Translations under genes and position numbers: made by a program
NCBI GenBank assembly: GCA_963930655.1
Contig: OZ005621.1
Location: 20,757,001 to 20,821,000, forward strand
Direction of reading: 5' to 3'
DNA from: Myrica gale
Lineage: Eukaryota > Streptophyta > Magnoliopsida > Fagales > Myricaceae
Length of the DNA stretch: 64,000 bases
The notes under the pieces: generated by a model
Told to the model about the DNA's origin: nothing
What the model saw: the letters and a program-made list of their open reading frames with translations, nothing else
Databases searched by the model: none
Shown: positions 47,896-62,030 of the stretch, one piece after another
Layout: the number at the start of each line of letters is the position of its first letter
Position numbering within the stretch: position 1 is the stretch's first letter

Positions 47896-49944
47896 CTCAA
47901 GAGGACAGAAATAAACGACAACCCAAGTGGAGATTGTTAGTGATCGTTTTGACAACAACTGCTACTGTTATTCTTGTGCTCAGCCTTGTAATCTATTACG
48001 CAAGGAGGAGAATCCTCACTTCAAAAGGTAGCTTTTTCTGCTACATTTATTCACCATCTACAATTGCAAGTTGCAGGTTACTTATTATTAACCACCATGA
48101 TTGAAGAGTTGACATTTATAAGATTCTTCTTGCTCTTTATTCTTTTCATAAATACAGGAAACCTTGGTACAAGTAAAGAAGCAGAGTTCAAACTAACCAA
48201 TCGTATGGCAGCAGCAGGAGATTTTAATAGCAATGCTCCTAATCTACAAGTCTTCAGTTTAGCTGAAATTGAGACAGCTACAGATAAACTCTCGATTGAA
48301 AACAAACTTGGAGAAGGAGTTTATGGTCCCGTTTACAAGGTAAGATTTTGTTAGACTGTTCGCACTGCTTGTGGTAAAAAGCAAAACAAAAGTTTATACA
48401 TTCCTTATAAACCAATCCCATTGTATATCTTCTCAGCAGTAGTAAGAAGTGTGTTAGGACTGTCTAGGGAAAGCAATAAATACACTCAGTCGTGGTGGCT
48501 TTTTACTTTGTCAGGGGGTGCTACCAAATGGACAAGACATTGCAGTGAAAAAGCTTAAACAAGCATCTACACAAGGATTTGAAGAGTTCCAAAATGAGGT
48601 TATGCTTACTGCAAAACTACAGCATGTAAACCTTGTTCGAGTTTTGGGATTTTGCATTCAAAGGGATGAAAAAATGCTGATCTATGAATACATGCCAAAC
48701 AAAAGCTTGGACTTCTACCTCTTTGGTTTGATACCTTCCTCTCTTCGATTAGAGTACATGAGAAATCATTAAACCGACTTCATATTTTGGTAACAGTAAT
48801 ACCAAACTATCTATAAGCTTATAGAAAGCCAAGGTTCTCAGTTTAAGCCTGTATGGTTTATGGCACATGGTGTGTTCATAATTTTTACTCATCTGCTCTC
48901 ATGCTAATTGTTTATTTTAATCCCCATGAATGATAATCATTGTATGTATGACTTTCTGTTTCTAATCTCATTTCATATAGACCCAATCAGACGGTACCTA
49001 CTGGACTGGCAAAAACGTACTGACATCATTGAAGGGGTTACTCAAGGGCTTCTATATCTCCAAGAATACTCAAGAATGACAATTATTCACCGAGACTTGA
49101 AACCTAGCAACATTTTACTGGATGAAGAGATGAAACCCAAGATCTCAGATTTTGGTATGGCTAGAATTTTCACAAAAGATGAACATGAAGCAAACACAGG
49201 CCGGATAGTTGGCACATAGTAAGTACTTAGACTGATAAAGCTCCAGAAACCAAGCTTTCTTGTCAATTCTTAACCGTGATGAAAATAAATCAAATGCAGC
49301 GGTTATGTTCCTCCTGAGTACATCAGAAAGGGTGTTTACTCCATCAAATCCGACATTTATAGCTTTGGAATTCTGCTTCTGCAAATTATTGGTGGCAACA
49401 GGACTGCTTGTTACTATGGGCCGGATGAGAACCTAAACCTCCTAGAATATGTAAGTAACCTTTGTAGCATTGCTGAAACAAATGTGTATTAAAATCTTTC
49501 AGTCCCTCTACTAACAGATGGGCAATATTCTATAATTCCAGGCATATGAGCTGTGGAAAGAAGGCAAAGGCATGAACTTTATGGATCCATCTCTGGATGA
49601 CACACTTTCCTCGTTTAAGTTAATTAGGTGCCTGCAAATAGCTCTTTTATGCATCCAGGAAGAGGCAAATGATAGACCGTCTATGTTGGAAATTTCCTCA
49701 ACGCTAAAAAATGAATCTGCAGCACTATTTGTTCCCAAACAGCCAGCTTTTTCAACGAGAAGAGATGAAGATGAGGAAAATAAATCCCCATTGCGGCTAG
49801 AAATTTGTTCGCTAAATGATGCAACAGTCTCTGAAGTGGTAGCGCGATGAGCGTGCGGGAAAAGATTCGGTCCAAAGAAGTTAAGTTCAAAGATGTGCAA
49901 AGTAACGCTTAAGATTCAAATTTTCAAATCCAAAGGATAAGATT

Positions 49945-50260
49945 TGGGGCATGTTCGTGTTGTAAAAAAACTATAGGATTCAAGTAGAATTGTGAATATT
50001 TATGTAAAATAGTGTTTTATAGGTATTTGTGTAAATGATATAGAGATGATTTGATGTAATTATTTAATAAAAAAATATTAGAATTATGTGAAAAACTATA
50101 GAGAAAGAAAATTTGTGTTAAATAAAAAAGTAAACAGTTGTTGGAGATTGTGTTAAATATATTAGTGTTTGCATTTGAATTCTTAAGATGTTCGGTGATA
50201 GTTTTGTGAATGGATTTGAATACTAGAAAAAACTTGAAAACGAACATTACCTTGGATAGC
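49945..50260. mobile_element. MITE-like inverted-repeat element
   Basis: GGGGCATGTTCGTGTTGT on the left against AAGGTAATGTTCGTTTTC read inward on the right; AT-rich interior. No clear target duplication. Confidence 0.4.
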
Positions 50261-52559
<2,299 letters not shown>

Positions 52560-52769
52560 ATAACTAATAACCCAAAAAAATAATTTTTTGGGCCCAAATC
52601 GGGCCCAAAATCAGCCCATAAAACACTGTCGAAATTACGGCATCCGGTACCGAGATTGCCGGAATTCCGACAACTGCCAGACCAAAACCGGATGCCAAAA
52701 TAGACATCAGGTTATTACCGATACCGGAGCTAGAATTTCAGGCTCAGGCATGTCCGGTACCCACCCCTA
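52560..52769. mobile_element. hAT right-end fragment
   Basis: Read inward from 52769: TAGGGGTGGGTACCGG, followed by clustered ACCGG/CCGGT motifs as in the hAT at 4331 and 55521. The left end is not identifiable. Confidence 0.5.
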
Positions 52770-52774
52770 AGCGC

Positions 52775-53940
52775 AAAGCTTGTAGGACTTCTATTCTGTC
52801 CTCGTCGGGTGGAGGTAATTAATGCTAAGGCTTCCTCTATTATTGATGGATCCTGCTAGAAGTGACCTACCTTTGAACTCCCTCAACTTTGGCGAGATGT
52901 GTTTGCCTAAACCCTCATTTCCTTTCTCCCGGGCCCTTCTAAGGAAGATTCTGTTAAGTGGACCCCGCATTGAATGGGTGTTTTTCCTTAGGAAGTGCAT
53001 ATAATGCTTTAAGGATTAGTCATCCTATTGTTCCATGGCATCATTTGCTATGGTTCAAGGATAACATTCCTCGATTTTCTTTTATCCTTTGGCTTGCTAT
53101 TACGGAGAAGCTATCAACACAGTCTCGTTTGAAGGCTTTTGGTCTCCTCAATGATATAACCTGTGTTTTCCGTGGTGATGCGAAGAAGGACTTCAACCAT
53201 ATTTTCTTTGACTGCCCCTTCTCTAATAGAATTTGTGTCCTAATGAGGGATAAATGTGCATTGTCTAGTGATCATTTTTGTTGGCAGGATACCATCTCTT
53301 TGGCTGCAATGCATCTTAAGGGCAATTCTTTTCGTGCTTGCATTTGAAAGCTAAGGCTATGTTTGGTTTACATCTCAAAACTGTTTTTGTTTTTTGTGAT
53401 TTTTTGGAAGTAGTGTAGATTCTCTTGAGATTGATGGAAAATGTGTTAAAAGTTGTTGGAATTTGTAAAAAGTTATTGGGATTGTTGAAAAGGTATTGGA
53501 ATTGATGAAAAAATTATTGAGATTTGTGAAAAGGTATTGGAATTGATGAAAAGTGAGTGAAAATTTTTTGAAAATTTTTTGAGATATGAAACAAACATAG
53601 CCTAACCCTGTCAACAGCTGTCTATGGAATATGAAAGGAACGCAACCAGAGGATGTACTGCAGGAAGAGACGCATAGTGGTGGATGTGCTTGCTGAAGTT
53701 GTTTGCAATGTTAAGGATAGAGTTGCCTTGTGTAGGTTTCCCACACTCCTGTTAACTTGAAGTTAGCCCACAACTAGAATATTTGTCTCTAATTGGGCAA
53801 TGTGACTTTGATGTTTGTTCGGATCTGTTACTCTATTTTTCTGTTTTTTGAGACCTTTGGTCGATGCTCTCTTTGTATCTAAGGGTTGGGCCCTTTGTTT
53901 GGTTCTTTTGGAATAAACTTACCGTTTACCCAAAAAAAAT
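52775..53940 (+). pseudogene. LINE 3' end (zf-RVT domain and 3' UTR), interrupted by a MITE
   Basis: The plus strand reads TFELPQLWRDVF, FSLRSAYNALRISHPIVPWH, HLLWFKDNIPRFSFILWLAI, TEKLSTQSRLKAFG and FNHIFFDCPFSNRIC. This is the zinc-binding zf-RVT module following reverse transcriptase in plant L1-like elements. After the MITE at 53355 it resumes as LSTAVYGI and KERNQRM. A 3' UTR ends in GGAATAAACTTACCGTTTACCC (in two pieces) and an A-run at 53933. In-frame stops and a shift near 52950 show it is dead. The RT domain is absent. Confidence 0.85.
53355..53602. mobile_element. Tourist-like MITE, 248 bp, inside the LINE
   Basis: Ends GGCTATGTTTGGTTTACATC and, read inward, GGCTATGTTTGTTTCATATC, flanked by TAA on both sides (53352-53354, 53603-53605). 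Removing it restores the LINE reading frame across the junction. Confidence 0.9.
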
Positions 53941-54359
53941 ATTATAAATATATGCTCTCATATTTTTTCTCTCAAATATATATGCTTACATATGCATGGC
54001 TGTAAAAGCGAGAAACATGCATTTCTCACATGCCTCGCATACGTTGTGCTGACAGCTGATCACACTACTACTTGCACCTAGGTTTAGTTGAGAATCCAGC
54101 GCCCAAACACTCCCTTTATTCAGTTGTATTTTTTTTAAATAAAAAAAGTAAGGAGGGATAATTACCAGCGTAATCCACCTCTTTAAGCGCGATCATATAA
54201 GAAACTCGACCTACTAAATAATATCCGAATTGAGTCATAGTTACCACTCATATTTCTTTAAGTGTAACCATATAATAAGATCCTCCACCTGTTACAGAAT
54301 GTTCGGATTGAGTTATAATTGTCACCCACAAAAATGAGAGAATCGCCACTAGAGTTCCA

Positions 54360-55105
54360 CAGAGTGTAATTAGTTTTGGAGTGAGAAGTTCGATCCACAA
54401 ATTTCTAATCCCCTGACCATCTCTTAAGTGCTCATTCTCAAACTCCCAAATCAATTGGACTATTACTATTATGAATATTCAATTGAGTTTGACTATTGAC
54501 ATCTTCATAATTGGTTGATGTCTTGGGTTGAGTCTGTAGCCAACCATTCAAATTTTATAAATATATACAAATAAACATGGATTCATATGCTCACAAAAAC
54601 AAAGACTGATTAGTGGGAAGATTTAAAGGGGGAGTCAACTATTTTTAAGTGTGTAGCTGGTCAACGATTATCCGGGCATAAGACTAGAATATAAGATCGT
54701 GGTTAAGAGTTACGATATTTGTGTCATATGGATAGTTATCAATATCTAATATTGTTCAGAATAATTATTAATAGATAATATATATGGATCCATCAAGATT
54801 TAATTCAAGTATTTATATGTTTACAAAATAAAAAATGAATGGGAAGACCTAAAATTAGTGGCGTTAATTGTGTGTAGTGAGTCAATGACGACGACGATAG
54901 ATTAATCGAGGAGACAATGAAAGATCTAATTTGTTAAAACCGCTTAATTATATAAAATCGTGATGTTTTGAATTGCATAATAGTACAAAGTAAAGAAAGA
55001 CTAAGAGCCCGAAAACATGTATAGGAACTAATGAAGCATGCATGCTGTTTTGGTGAATCTTGCAGATCAAACCCCGTTTACACTTGGACAACCAATTTTT
55101 CATGG
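54360..55105. repeat. Segmental duplication, copy 2 of 23370-24870
   Basis: Collinear with copy 1 apart from lacking a 443-bp indel and the TRIM. The uninterrupted sequence near 54755 (TCTAATATTGTTCAGAATAA) is the pre-insertion site of the TRIM, with a single ATATT. Confidence 0.88.
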
Positions 55106-55111
55106 CAAGAG

Positions 55112-55354
55112 ACTAGAAGCCACGCATACACATAGAATGGGAGCCCGAGGACTAGTTTGGTGGCTGGCACACTTGCCTGAATCCATTTTGTGATGTCGAT
55201 TTCCCCGCTAACTTCACTTGTTGGATTGTAAAGTGCAGCAGGCGGCCCAGTTAGATTGGGTGCGGAATCGTTGTTCCAGCTATAAAATTCATAAGCCAGT
55301 ACGTTGACCCAGTTAGATTGGGTGCCTGAATGGGATAGTCCGACGAGTAAGAAC
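55112..55354 (-). pseudogene. GH18 chitinase fragment (middle of exon 1)
   Basis: It matches 19920-20170 of the intact chitinase on the same strand: GAATGGGAGCCCGAGGACTA, CCGCTAACTTCACTTGTTGG and GTGCAGCAGGCGGCCCAGTT are shared. The block breaks off at the copia LTR (55355), in a position corresponding to GACGAGTAA in the intact gene. An internal piece is also missing (the intact gene has about 40 bp more between the two GACCCAGT sites). Confidence 0.9.
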
Positions 55355-55520
55355 TGTCAAAATGTGAATGTGAAAAAACAGAGTAAGGAGCTCGTGTATT
55401 TCAGTTATCTCAATATTGCATAGTACATTGAATATATATAGAACAAAACTTCACGACTAACAAGCTTAACAATCTAACTAACTTCCAGCTCAACAATTAT
55501 ACTTCGAGTATCTTCCAGAG

Positions 55521-57678
55521 TAGGGGTGTTCAGTGCCACCGGAAAGATCCGGTGGCACCGGGACCGGGACCGGCACCGGGATTCCGGGGCACCGGCATCC
55601 CGGTGCCGGTGTCGGTTTCATGAATCAGGGAAAACCCGGGGGTATTCCCGGTTCCCGGGTTACCCGGCACCGGGTTTCCTTTTTTTTTTTAATACGTCGT
55701 TTATAATACCCCCTCCCCCCACCCCCATTTTTCCTTAAACCCTTCCCCCCTGGGCAGCAGCCGCAGCACAGAACCCTCCCCAATCCCCTCTTCTCTTCGC
55801 CGACCACCTCCTGCCGCACCTCCCCTTCCTCTCATGCGCAGCTCTCTTCGTCGAGTCGCCGACTACCAACCTTCGTGTTTCACAGACCCCCCGATTTCCC
55901 AGTCTCTTCCGGCCCTCTCGAAAGCCTTTTGCCCATCCTACACCCACTGCAGACCGAGGTATGTGTATTTTTTTATAATTATGATGTTATTGTATTGTCA
56001 CTGATTCTCTCAGCAGACTATTCTGCTGACCCAGTCACACAACCAAAAGTTGCTTCTATAACTTGGCAGGCCTCCTCTGGGGGCTTATTTTTGCCCACGG
56101 AGACTATTGAGTCATCTATTTCATCGCTTGATGTCCTTCTTAATCTTTTGAAAGTTTTAATAGCTTCTGATTTTACCCTACAATCTTGGAAATCTAAGCA
56201 TTGCATGCTTGTTCATTTGCCCACTTGTAAGAAATTTGTGAATGTAAAAGTATTTTCTGCTTTTGATGTCCCTTATTTGCAAGAAATTTGCAAAGGTAAA
56301 AGTATCTAAGATTAATGCATTTCATGCTTTTGCATTTGCCCACTTGTAATTTCGAAATGACCCAACTGAAGATGTTGACAATTTTCAAATAAGGTACTTG
56401 GGGAATTTAAGACGTTGAAGGCAAAAGTTCCTGTGAACTTCATGTAGCGTGACTTTTTGTCTTAAGCTCCTGTGAACTTCATGTTTCTCTGTCAATCTTG
56501 GGCCTATATTTGAACGAGGAACATGTTGGAATTGATATTTTCTTTGTTTTCACGATAGTGATTTGGAATATATTTTTTGCATATGGCATATATTACATTT
56601 GACAGCATTAGATGCAAATATTTCTAGCCATGGTAATTTCACTGTTTCTTTGTCTTTCTTAATGCTTTGGATAATAGAGGATTTGAATTGTTACACATCG
56701 ATTGTGTTGGTTAAGCATGCTATTAGGATATCTCTGACATTATGCAAGGTCTCGTAACAGAAAAGGTTTTTCAGAAATGCATTAAATTATTCTCCATTCT
56801 CCTACAAATTTTTAGGTTTTCAAGCCCTTATCCAGTATCAGTCACGCCAAAGTGCTCTTTCTGCATTAGATGCACTTCAGGTGGGTGGTTGTTGGGTGGT
56901 TGTATGTGAATGTTTCTTGAAAGTTTAGAGTTTGTTCTGACAAAATATTTGCAATTGCTTTGTAGGGACAAAATATTTACGATGGCTGTTGTCAGCTTGA
57001 TATTCAGCAGATCCTCTCAAGTATGTCTTTCTGGGCTTGATATTTTTTTAAAAAAGTATGTATATTTCTTCAGCATTGCTTAAACACTAGGGTTCTACAA
57101 CTTATGTCTATGTAATTCTGACATCTGTATTTGTACTGCTTGTCTAATAACAGTCTGGGTATGGTGATGTGGGGAGCATGTATGGTCTTCAAGCTCCTGG
57201 AACTAGTGCAGGTGCATCCTCGAGCAGATAAATCTACCTCATGGGACAACATTAGACATCAAACGATGTAGATACTGGGTCATTACAGGTACATGTTTCT
57301 TGAACTGGATTGGATTGTAAATGAACCATGAATGGATTGGATTGGATTGTGTTGGATTAGTGTAGAGTTTATATTTTTTATGTGCGTAATATGTTAAAAA
57401 AAATTGCTTAATACGAATGTAGGATTACCAGAAACCGTCACCGCTAAAACCACCACTGCTAAGAGTCGGTTTTTGCCCTTAACGGTGTAGGTGTAGGTGG
57501 CATTTTTTCCATATCCGGTGTAGGTGCCGGTTTTGGCACCGGAAACCGCCACCGCTAAGGGCCGGTTTTTGCCCTTAACGGTGTAGGTGTAGATGGCATT
57601 TTTTCCAAAACCGGCATATCCGGTGTATGTGCCTGTTTTGGACAAAACCGGCACCTACACCGGGGTTGAACAGCCCTA
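55521..57678 (+). mobile_element. hAT element carrying gene fragments (Pack-type), 2158 bp
   Basis: Ends TAGGGGTGTTCAGTGCC and, read inward, TAGGGCTGTTCAACCCC (11 of the first 12 match). Flanking octamers TTCCAGAG (55513-55520) and TTCCAGAC (57679-57686) match 7 of 8. Both subterminal regions are dense in ACCGG/GGCACCGG (55540-55680; 57430-57660). No transposase. Between them lie leader-like GC-rich sequence (55740-55960), an unassigned stretch (56010-56310) and exon-like pieces of a PTB-type RNA-binding protein gene with introns. Confidence 0.85.
56816..57231 (+). pseudogene. Captured exon fragments of a polypyrimidine-tract-binding protein gene
   Basis: 56816-56880, after acceptor TTTTTAG, reads FQALIQYQSRQSALSALDAL then Q, with donor GTGGGT. 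56966-57016, after acceptor TTTGTAG, reads GQNIYDGCCQLDIQ. Plant PTB proteins carry FQALIQYQ...SA...LQGRNIYDGCCQLDIQFS spanning one intron in an RRM; here the text diverges right after DIQ. A further open piece at 57154-57231, after TAACAG, reads SGYGDVGSMYGLQAPGTSAG and ends at TAA; it resembles a Gly-rich RNA-binding protein tail and may be the 3' end of the same source. Introns are retained, so capture was from DNA. No intact RRM is encoded. Confidence 0.8.
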
Positions 57679-57749
57679 TTCCAGACTAATCTTCTTTCCA
57701 ACTCAGCATTTGTGCTTCAACTAATAACATAATATAACTTTCTCTAATA

Positions 57750-59700
57750 CTCTCCCTCAAGAGGAATAATTATATTATGGATGTTCATCTTGGAAAATAA
57801 GGATCGAAATTGTGCAGAAGCAAGAGATTTCATAGACAACTCAGCAAGTCGATGTTGTGATTTAACATGAAGAGTAGGAAGTAAACCAAGCTGAATTTTC
57901 TCCCATTTGAGATGGCAGTCTAATTCTGTGTTTAGTACGCTCATGAAACACTGGATTAGCTGCTATATGGAGGGCAGATTGGTTGTCACAAAACAAAAGA
58001 GCTAGTTGAGGATGAGGAATATGCAGATCAGTAAGAAGAAATTTCAGCCATGTCAATTCACATTTTGTATAAGCCATATATAGCTCGGTATTCAACCTCA
58101 GCTGAAGAAATCATAGCATCCCAAAAAAAACAAAAGCAAGTGATAGAGTTTCTAGTGTCAGAACAACCAGCCCAGTCTGAATCTGTGAAGGCTTCGAGGT
58201 GAAGAGATCCATGACCTGGAAAGAAAAGTCCCAGACCAGGAGACCCTTTGATATACCATAAGACTCTATGTGCTGCATCAAGATGGGATTGGTGTGGCTT
58301 ATCCATAAACTGAGTAAGAAGTTGGAGTGCATAGGACATATCAGGTCTTATGATGGTTAAATAGAGCAACTGACCAACAAGTCTTCTATACTCAGTAATA
58401 TCATGTAAAGGAGAGCCATCATCCTTAACCAATTTGACATTCTGTTCGACAGGAGTAAGAACAGGTTTGGCATCCACAAAACCAGAATCACTTAAGATAT
58501 CAAGTGCAAATTTCCTTTGGCAAACAGAAATACTATCTTGAGAACAAGAAACTCCCAAACCATGGAAGTATTTCAAAGAGCCCAAATCTTTGATTTTAAA
58601 CTAGTGATCAATAGCAATCTTAAAATTAGTAATCAACTCAAGGTTATCACCAGTAAGGATGATGTCATCCACATATACCAAAAAAATCAAGAAATGAGCC
58701 TACTGAGTGTTTGGTGAAAAGAGTATAGTCGAACTTGGATTGTGCAAATCCATTGGTCAGCAAAAAATCAAAGAATTTTAAGAACCATTGTCTAGAAACA
58801 TGTTTGAGGCGGTAAATTGACTTATTCAACTTACAAACTTTAGACTCCCCCTTTAGATTGAAACCAAAAGGTAGCTTCATATATATCTCTTCATGCAAGT
58901 CTCCATGGAGAAATGTATTGTTCACATCCAACTGTTGAACATGTCAGCACTTAGAAGCAGCAATAGCCAACAATAATCTCACTGAGGTGAGCTTAGCAAC
59001 TGGGAAAAATGTTTCAAAATAGTCGAACCCTTCCTTCTATGTAAAGCCATTAGCCACTGACCGGACTTATACCTCTCTATGGAACCATCGACTTTAAACT
59101 TGAGTTTATAAACCCGTTTGCAGTCTATTAGAAAGTGACCGGGAGGAAGATCACACACAGTCCAAGTGTTGTTAACTGCCAAAGCCTGAATCTCTTTAGA
59201 CATGAACTCTCTCCATTCGGGTGAACCAACATCATGCTTGAAAGTATAGGGCTTGATATGGGTACTGACAGATAAGACAAATGCTTTGTGTGTGGCATAA
59301 AGCTTGTCATAATGAAGACAAGAGTGAATAGAATATGACAGACCATCAGGATGTTAGACAAGATTGGTTTGGCAGCAGAAGTCATAGCCAACAGACAATG
59401 ATAATCATCTAATTACTTTGGTTTTCTTGTAATACGAAATGACTTTCTAGGAGAGACAGTAGAATCAGAAGAAATAGATGGTGTTGGAATCTCAGATTCG
59501 ATGGAAACAACAGAATCTGCTGGTATAGTAGATTCGGCTGGTATAGTATGCTCTGTTGATGTAGGATTTGAAGCTGCAACAGGAATGACAGATGGAAAAA
59601 TATTTGGTGGGATGATGGGATTAGAAGGAGTAATAGGCGATGAAGAAATGTTGGTAGTAATATTTGGTTTGAGGGGAAAAATCAGAGACAATGTTTGGTA
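57750..59700 (-). pseudogene. Ty1/copia polyprotein remnant (reverse transcriptase and RNase H)
   Basis: Minus-strand order: linker RKSFRITRKPK (about 59420), MSKEIQALAVNNTW (59200), RT block DVNNTFLHGDLHEEIYMKLP (58930), YRLKHVSRQWFLKF, then GSLKYFHGLGVSC, RPDMSYALQLLTQFM, TDSDWAGCSDTRNSIT and the RNase H tail [20 protein letters not shown]. Frames shift several times and stops intervene, including loss of the RT active-site region. GAG, protease and integrase are missing on the 5' (right) side and no second LTR was found there. Confidence 0.9.
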
Positions 59701-60500
59701 AAACAGTAGTGGAAGAATTTAAAGAAATGTGTTTAAAAGGAAAATAATCCTCATTAACATATAATTATTATAATTTACACGTTGAATCATATCATATTAT
59801 AATTACTTAAATCTAATTATTAATTTCGTCCATTCTTATATGATGGGTGTGTGGAAAGAATAATTTCGACCATGCTAACAAAACCAAAAAACATTTTCAA
59901 GAATTTATGTATACGCTAATACAATAAATATTTCAAAACTATATGCTTTAACGTAAACACATACATAATATTAATACGAAAAAGTTACAAAAAAATACAA
60001 GTTATTGTATTTTAGAACACGTATTATTTGTCTAAAAAGTAATTATTTTGGACATACTTCTATGTTTTCCTTTTCCTTAAGTTAATGCACTAACCCCCAA
60101 GCAGTCTATGGGCCTTTTGACCGTGTCCTTTTCTTTTGGACTAAAGTTTTCTCCCACTGGAAAATTACAGCTTGAGCCCATGGTACTTTATCATTCATGT
60201 CTTTCCACAGACTACACAATTACGGAATTACCATTCCCATCAGGCAGCAGCAAACCCACAGACAAAGAGTTAAGGTTCCTAAATTCCTAATTCCTACTTC
60301 CTACCTCTCTTATTTCAGATGAGTCAATATTCTTGGTTTGCTGCATATCTTTCCATCTGAGGAGAATGTTGGTCATCTTTATCCTAGTCAGGATTTGTGA
60401 TCTTTCAAGTTTCATTATGTCCCCTACGTCAATAGGCTTGCCTTTTTTTTTCTTTTTTCTTTGTTATCCACAACTCCAAAAAAAAGATCATAAGTATGTT
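59701..60500. other. No gene recognised
   Basis: AT-rich to about 60080, then moderate composition with two short plus frames (60108-60290, 60333-60629) that match nothing known. Confidence 0.4.
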
Positions 60501-60504
60501 TGCA

Positions 60505-61010
60505 GGGCAGAACCACGTGTGGACTACGGGAGCAGCCACCCCCACTACCTGAAAATTCCTTCAAAATATATATATTATGTATTAAGAGCCCTCGTTAATA
60601 GATTATGTACTATGATTCATAAATTATGATGAATTCATAAATTCATCAACATGAATTTATGTTATCTGATTGTTATTTGATTGTGCATTATGTTAAAATT
60701 GTGATTAGGTTATGAAATTAGATTAATGAATTTTGTTTTGTTTAGATAATTGATAATTTTTTTTATAAAAAGTCAGCCAGTGTATGGTCATATGGTACTC
60801 ATAACGTGGCTGCTACTTCTGAAACGAAAATTATTGAGAACGAAACTATTTTACAATGTTTTCAGAATATGCAGTCTCATAGGATTCAGCTGACACCTCT
60901 CAGCAAATAGTATTGTACGTGTATTTCAATATTTTTAGTGTTTTTAGTCCTTAATTTTTGATATTTTACTCTAAGATATTTTTTTGCCTAAAATTTGTTT
61001 GCATTTTGCC
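60505..61010. mobile_element. Remnant of a ZMYM1-like hAT element
   Basis: It starts CAGGGCAGAACCACGTGTGG with a GCAGCCACCCCC block, like the CAGGGGCGGA...GGCAGCCCCC end at 6601. 60830-60980 (GAACGAAACTATTTTACAA; TATTTCAATATTTTTAGTG) matches 6110-6250 beside another such element. No target duplication seen. Confidence 0.5.
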
Positions 61011-62030
61011 ATTGTATGTTTATATGAGATTTTTTTTTATTTACGTGTAATTATGGTGAATCTATTTTATGAGTATGTGTTTTAAGCGTTTGTGAAAATA
61101 GTGACGTTAATAAAATAATGTTTGGAATGAGGATATTCTGAGAGTAATTTGAGTTTGGTTGAAAGAAAAATATTTTTTGAGAAGAGTTTATAGATTTTCG
61201 AGAAAGTGGTTCTGATTTTTTGTACTATTTTATCAAAAATATCGAGATTAATAATTAATATTAAATTTATGGGTTGTAATTAAAAATGTTTTCAATGTAA
61301 AAATATGCTGGATGAAGAACTTGTTTTGAAATTAAAAATATATATATTTATTTTTAAAAATTTCAAACAATATAATAAATGTATCTTTAATTGATTGCCT
61401 TAATTTCTTCGAACCTTCATCAATTAATAACTGTATTTCTATCTCTGCCAAAACCAAATTAAATAATTAGTTGGTTGTGTAGGTGTTGACTAAGTATAAA
61501 TTACATCTCATTTAATCATACTCCATTTACCCTTTTTATTATACTGTAATACAAATTTACTGATAGATTCCTTTTATTTTATGGATTTCTAGATTAGCAA
61601 ATAAAAACGAATTTAAAATTTAAAATAAAAAATTTTATCATATTGAGTTCAAAAACTACTAAATTTTATCAATTTGTGCTTCTAAAAAATATATAACCAT
61701 CAAACTCGTGTCATATAGGTTAAAAAGATGAACCATGTACTACGATTTTGACTGTTATATTTTTATTTTAGAATTTAATTTAATTAATTGTAAAAATTAA
61801 AGAACTAAATAGGTCAAAAATAATAATTTAGACCCTTTATTTAAATTATATTAATAGTTAAAAGAATAGAGCATGTTTTTTCCCAAAATAAAAATAGCAA
61901 ATAAGATTAGTGAAGTAGGTTTTTTTGGGGGGGGGGGGGGCAATTGTGATCCAAGAAAGAGGAAAAGGGCAGCTGTGTAATTGACTCAACCCCAAAGACA
62001 GTGAAGACTGAAAGAAGACAAACCCCAACC
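61011..62030. other. AT-rich intergenic sequence
   Basis: No coding frame. A run of 14 G at 61927-61940 stands out in otherwise AT-rich sequence. Confidence 0.5.

Larger units (their letters stand above)
45856..49850 (+). pseudogene. GH18 receptor kinase, second copy: ectodomain broken, kinase exons open
   Basis: Seven exons matching the copy at 38159: 45856-46988, 47896-48027, 48158-48339, 48515-48725, 48981-49218, 49300-49450 and 49542-49850, all with GT-AG borders. Exons 4-7 are exactly the same lengths as the intact gene. Kinase landmarks are all present (loop GEGVYG, VAVKK-equivalent [22 protein letters not shown]). The ectodomain has three lesions: a 95-bp tandem duplication at the start that throws the natural ATG out of frame; an in-frame 33-bp deletion near 46198 removing the beta-3 strand ([11 protein letters not shown] in the intact copy); and TAG at 46598-46600 in place of an Ile codon. 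The catalytic motif is DLCWV, as in the intact copy. A full receptor cannot be made; a kinase-only product from an internal start is conceivable but unproven. Confidence 0.9.
55355..57750 (-). mobile_element. Copia 3' LTR, split by a hAT insertion
   Basis: On the minus strand the LTR starts at about 57750, next to a polypurine tract CTTGAGGGAGAG, and ends TTTTGACA at 55355. About 230 bp belong to the LTR: 57679-57750 plus 55355-55520. The rest is the inserted hAT at 55521-57678. The LTR joins directly to the GH18 fragment. Confidence 0.65.
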
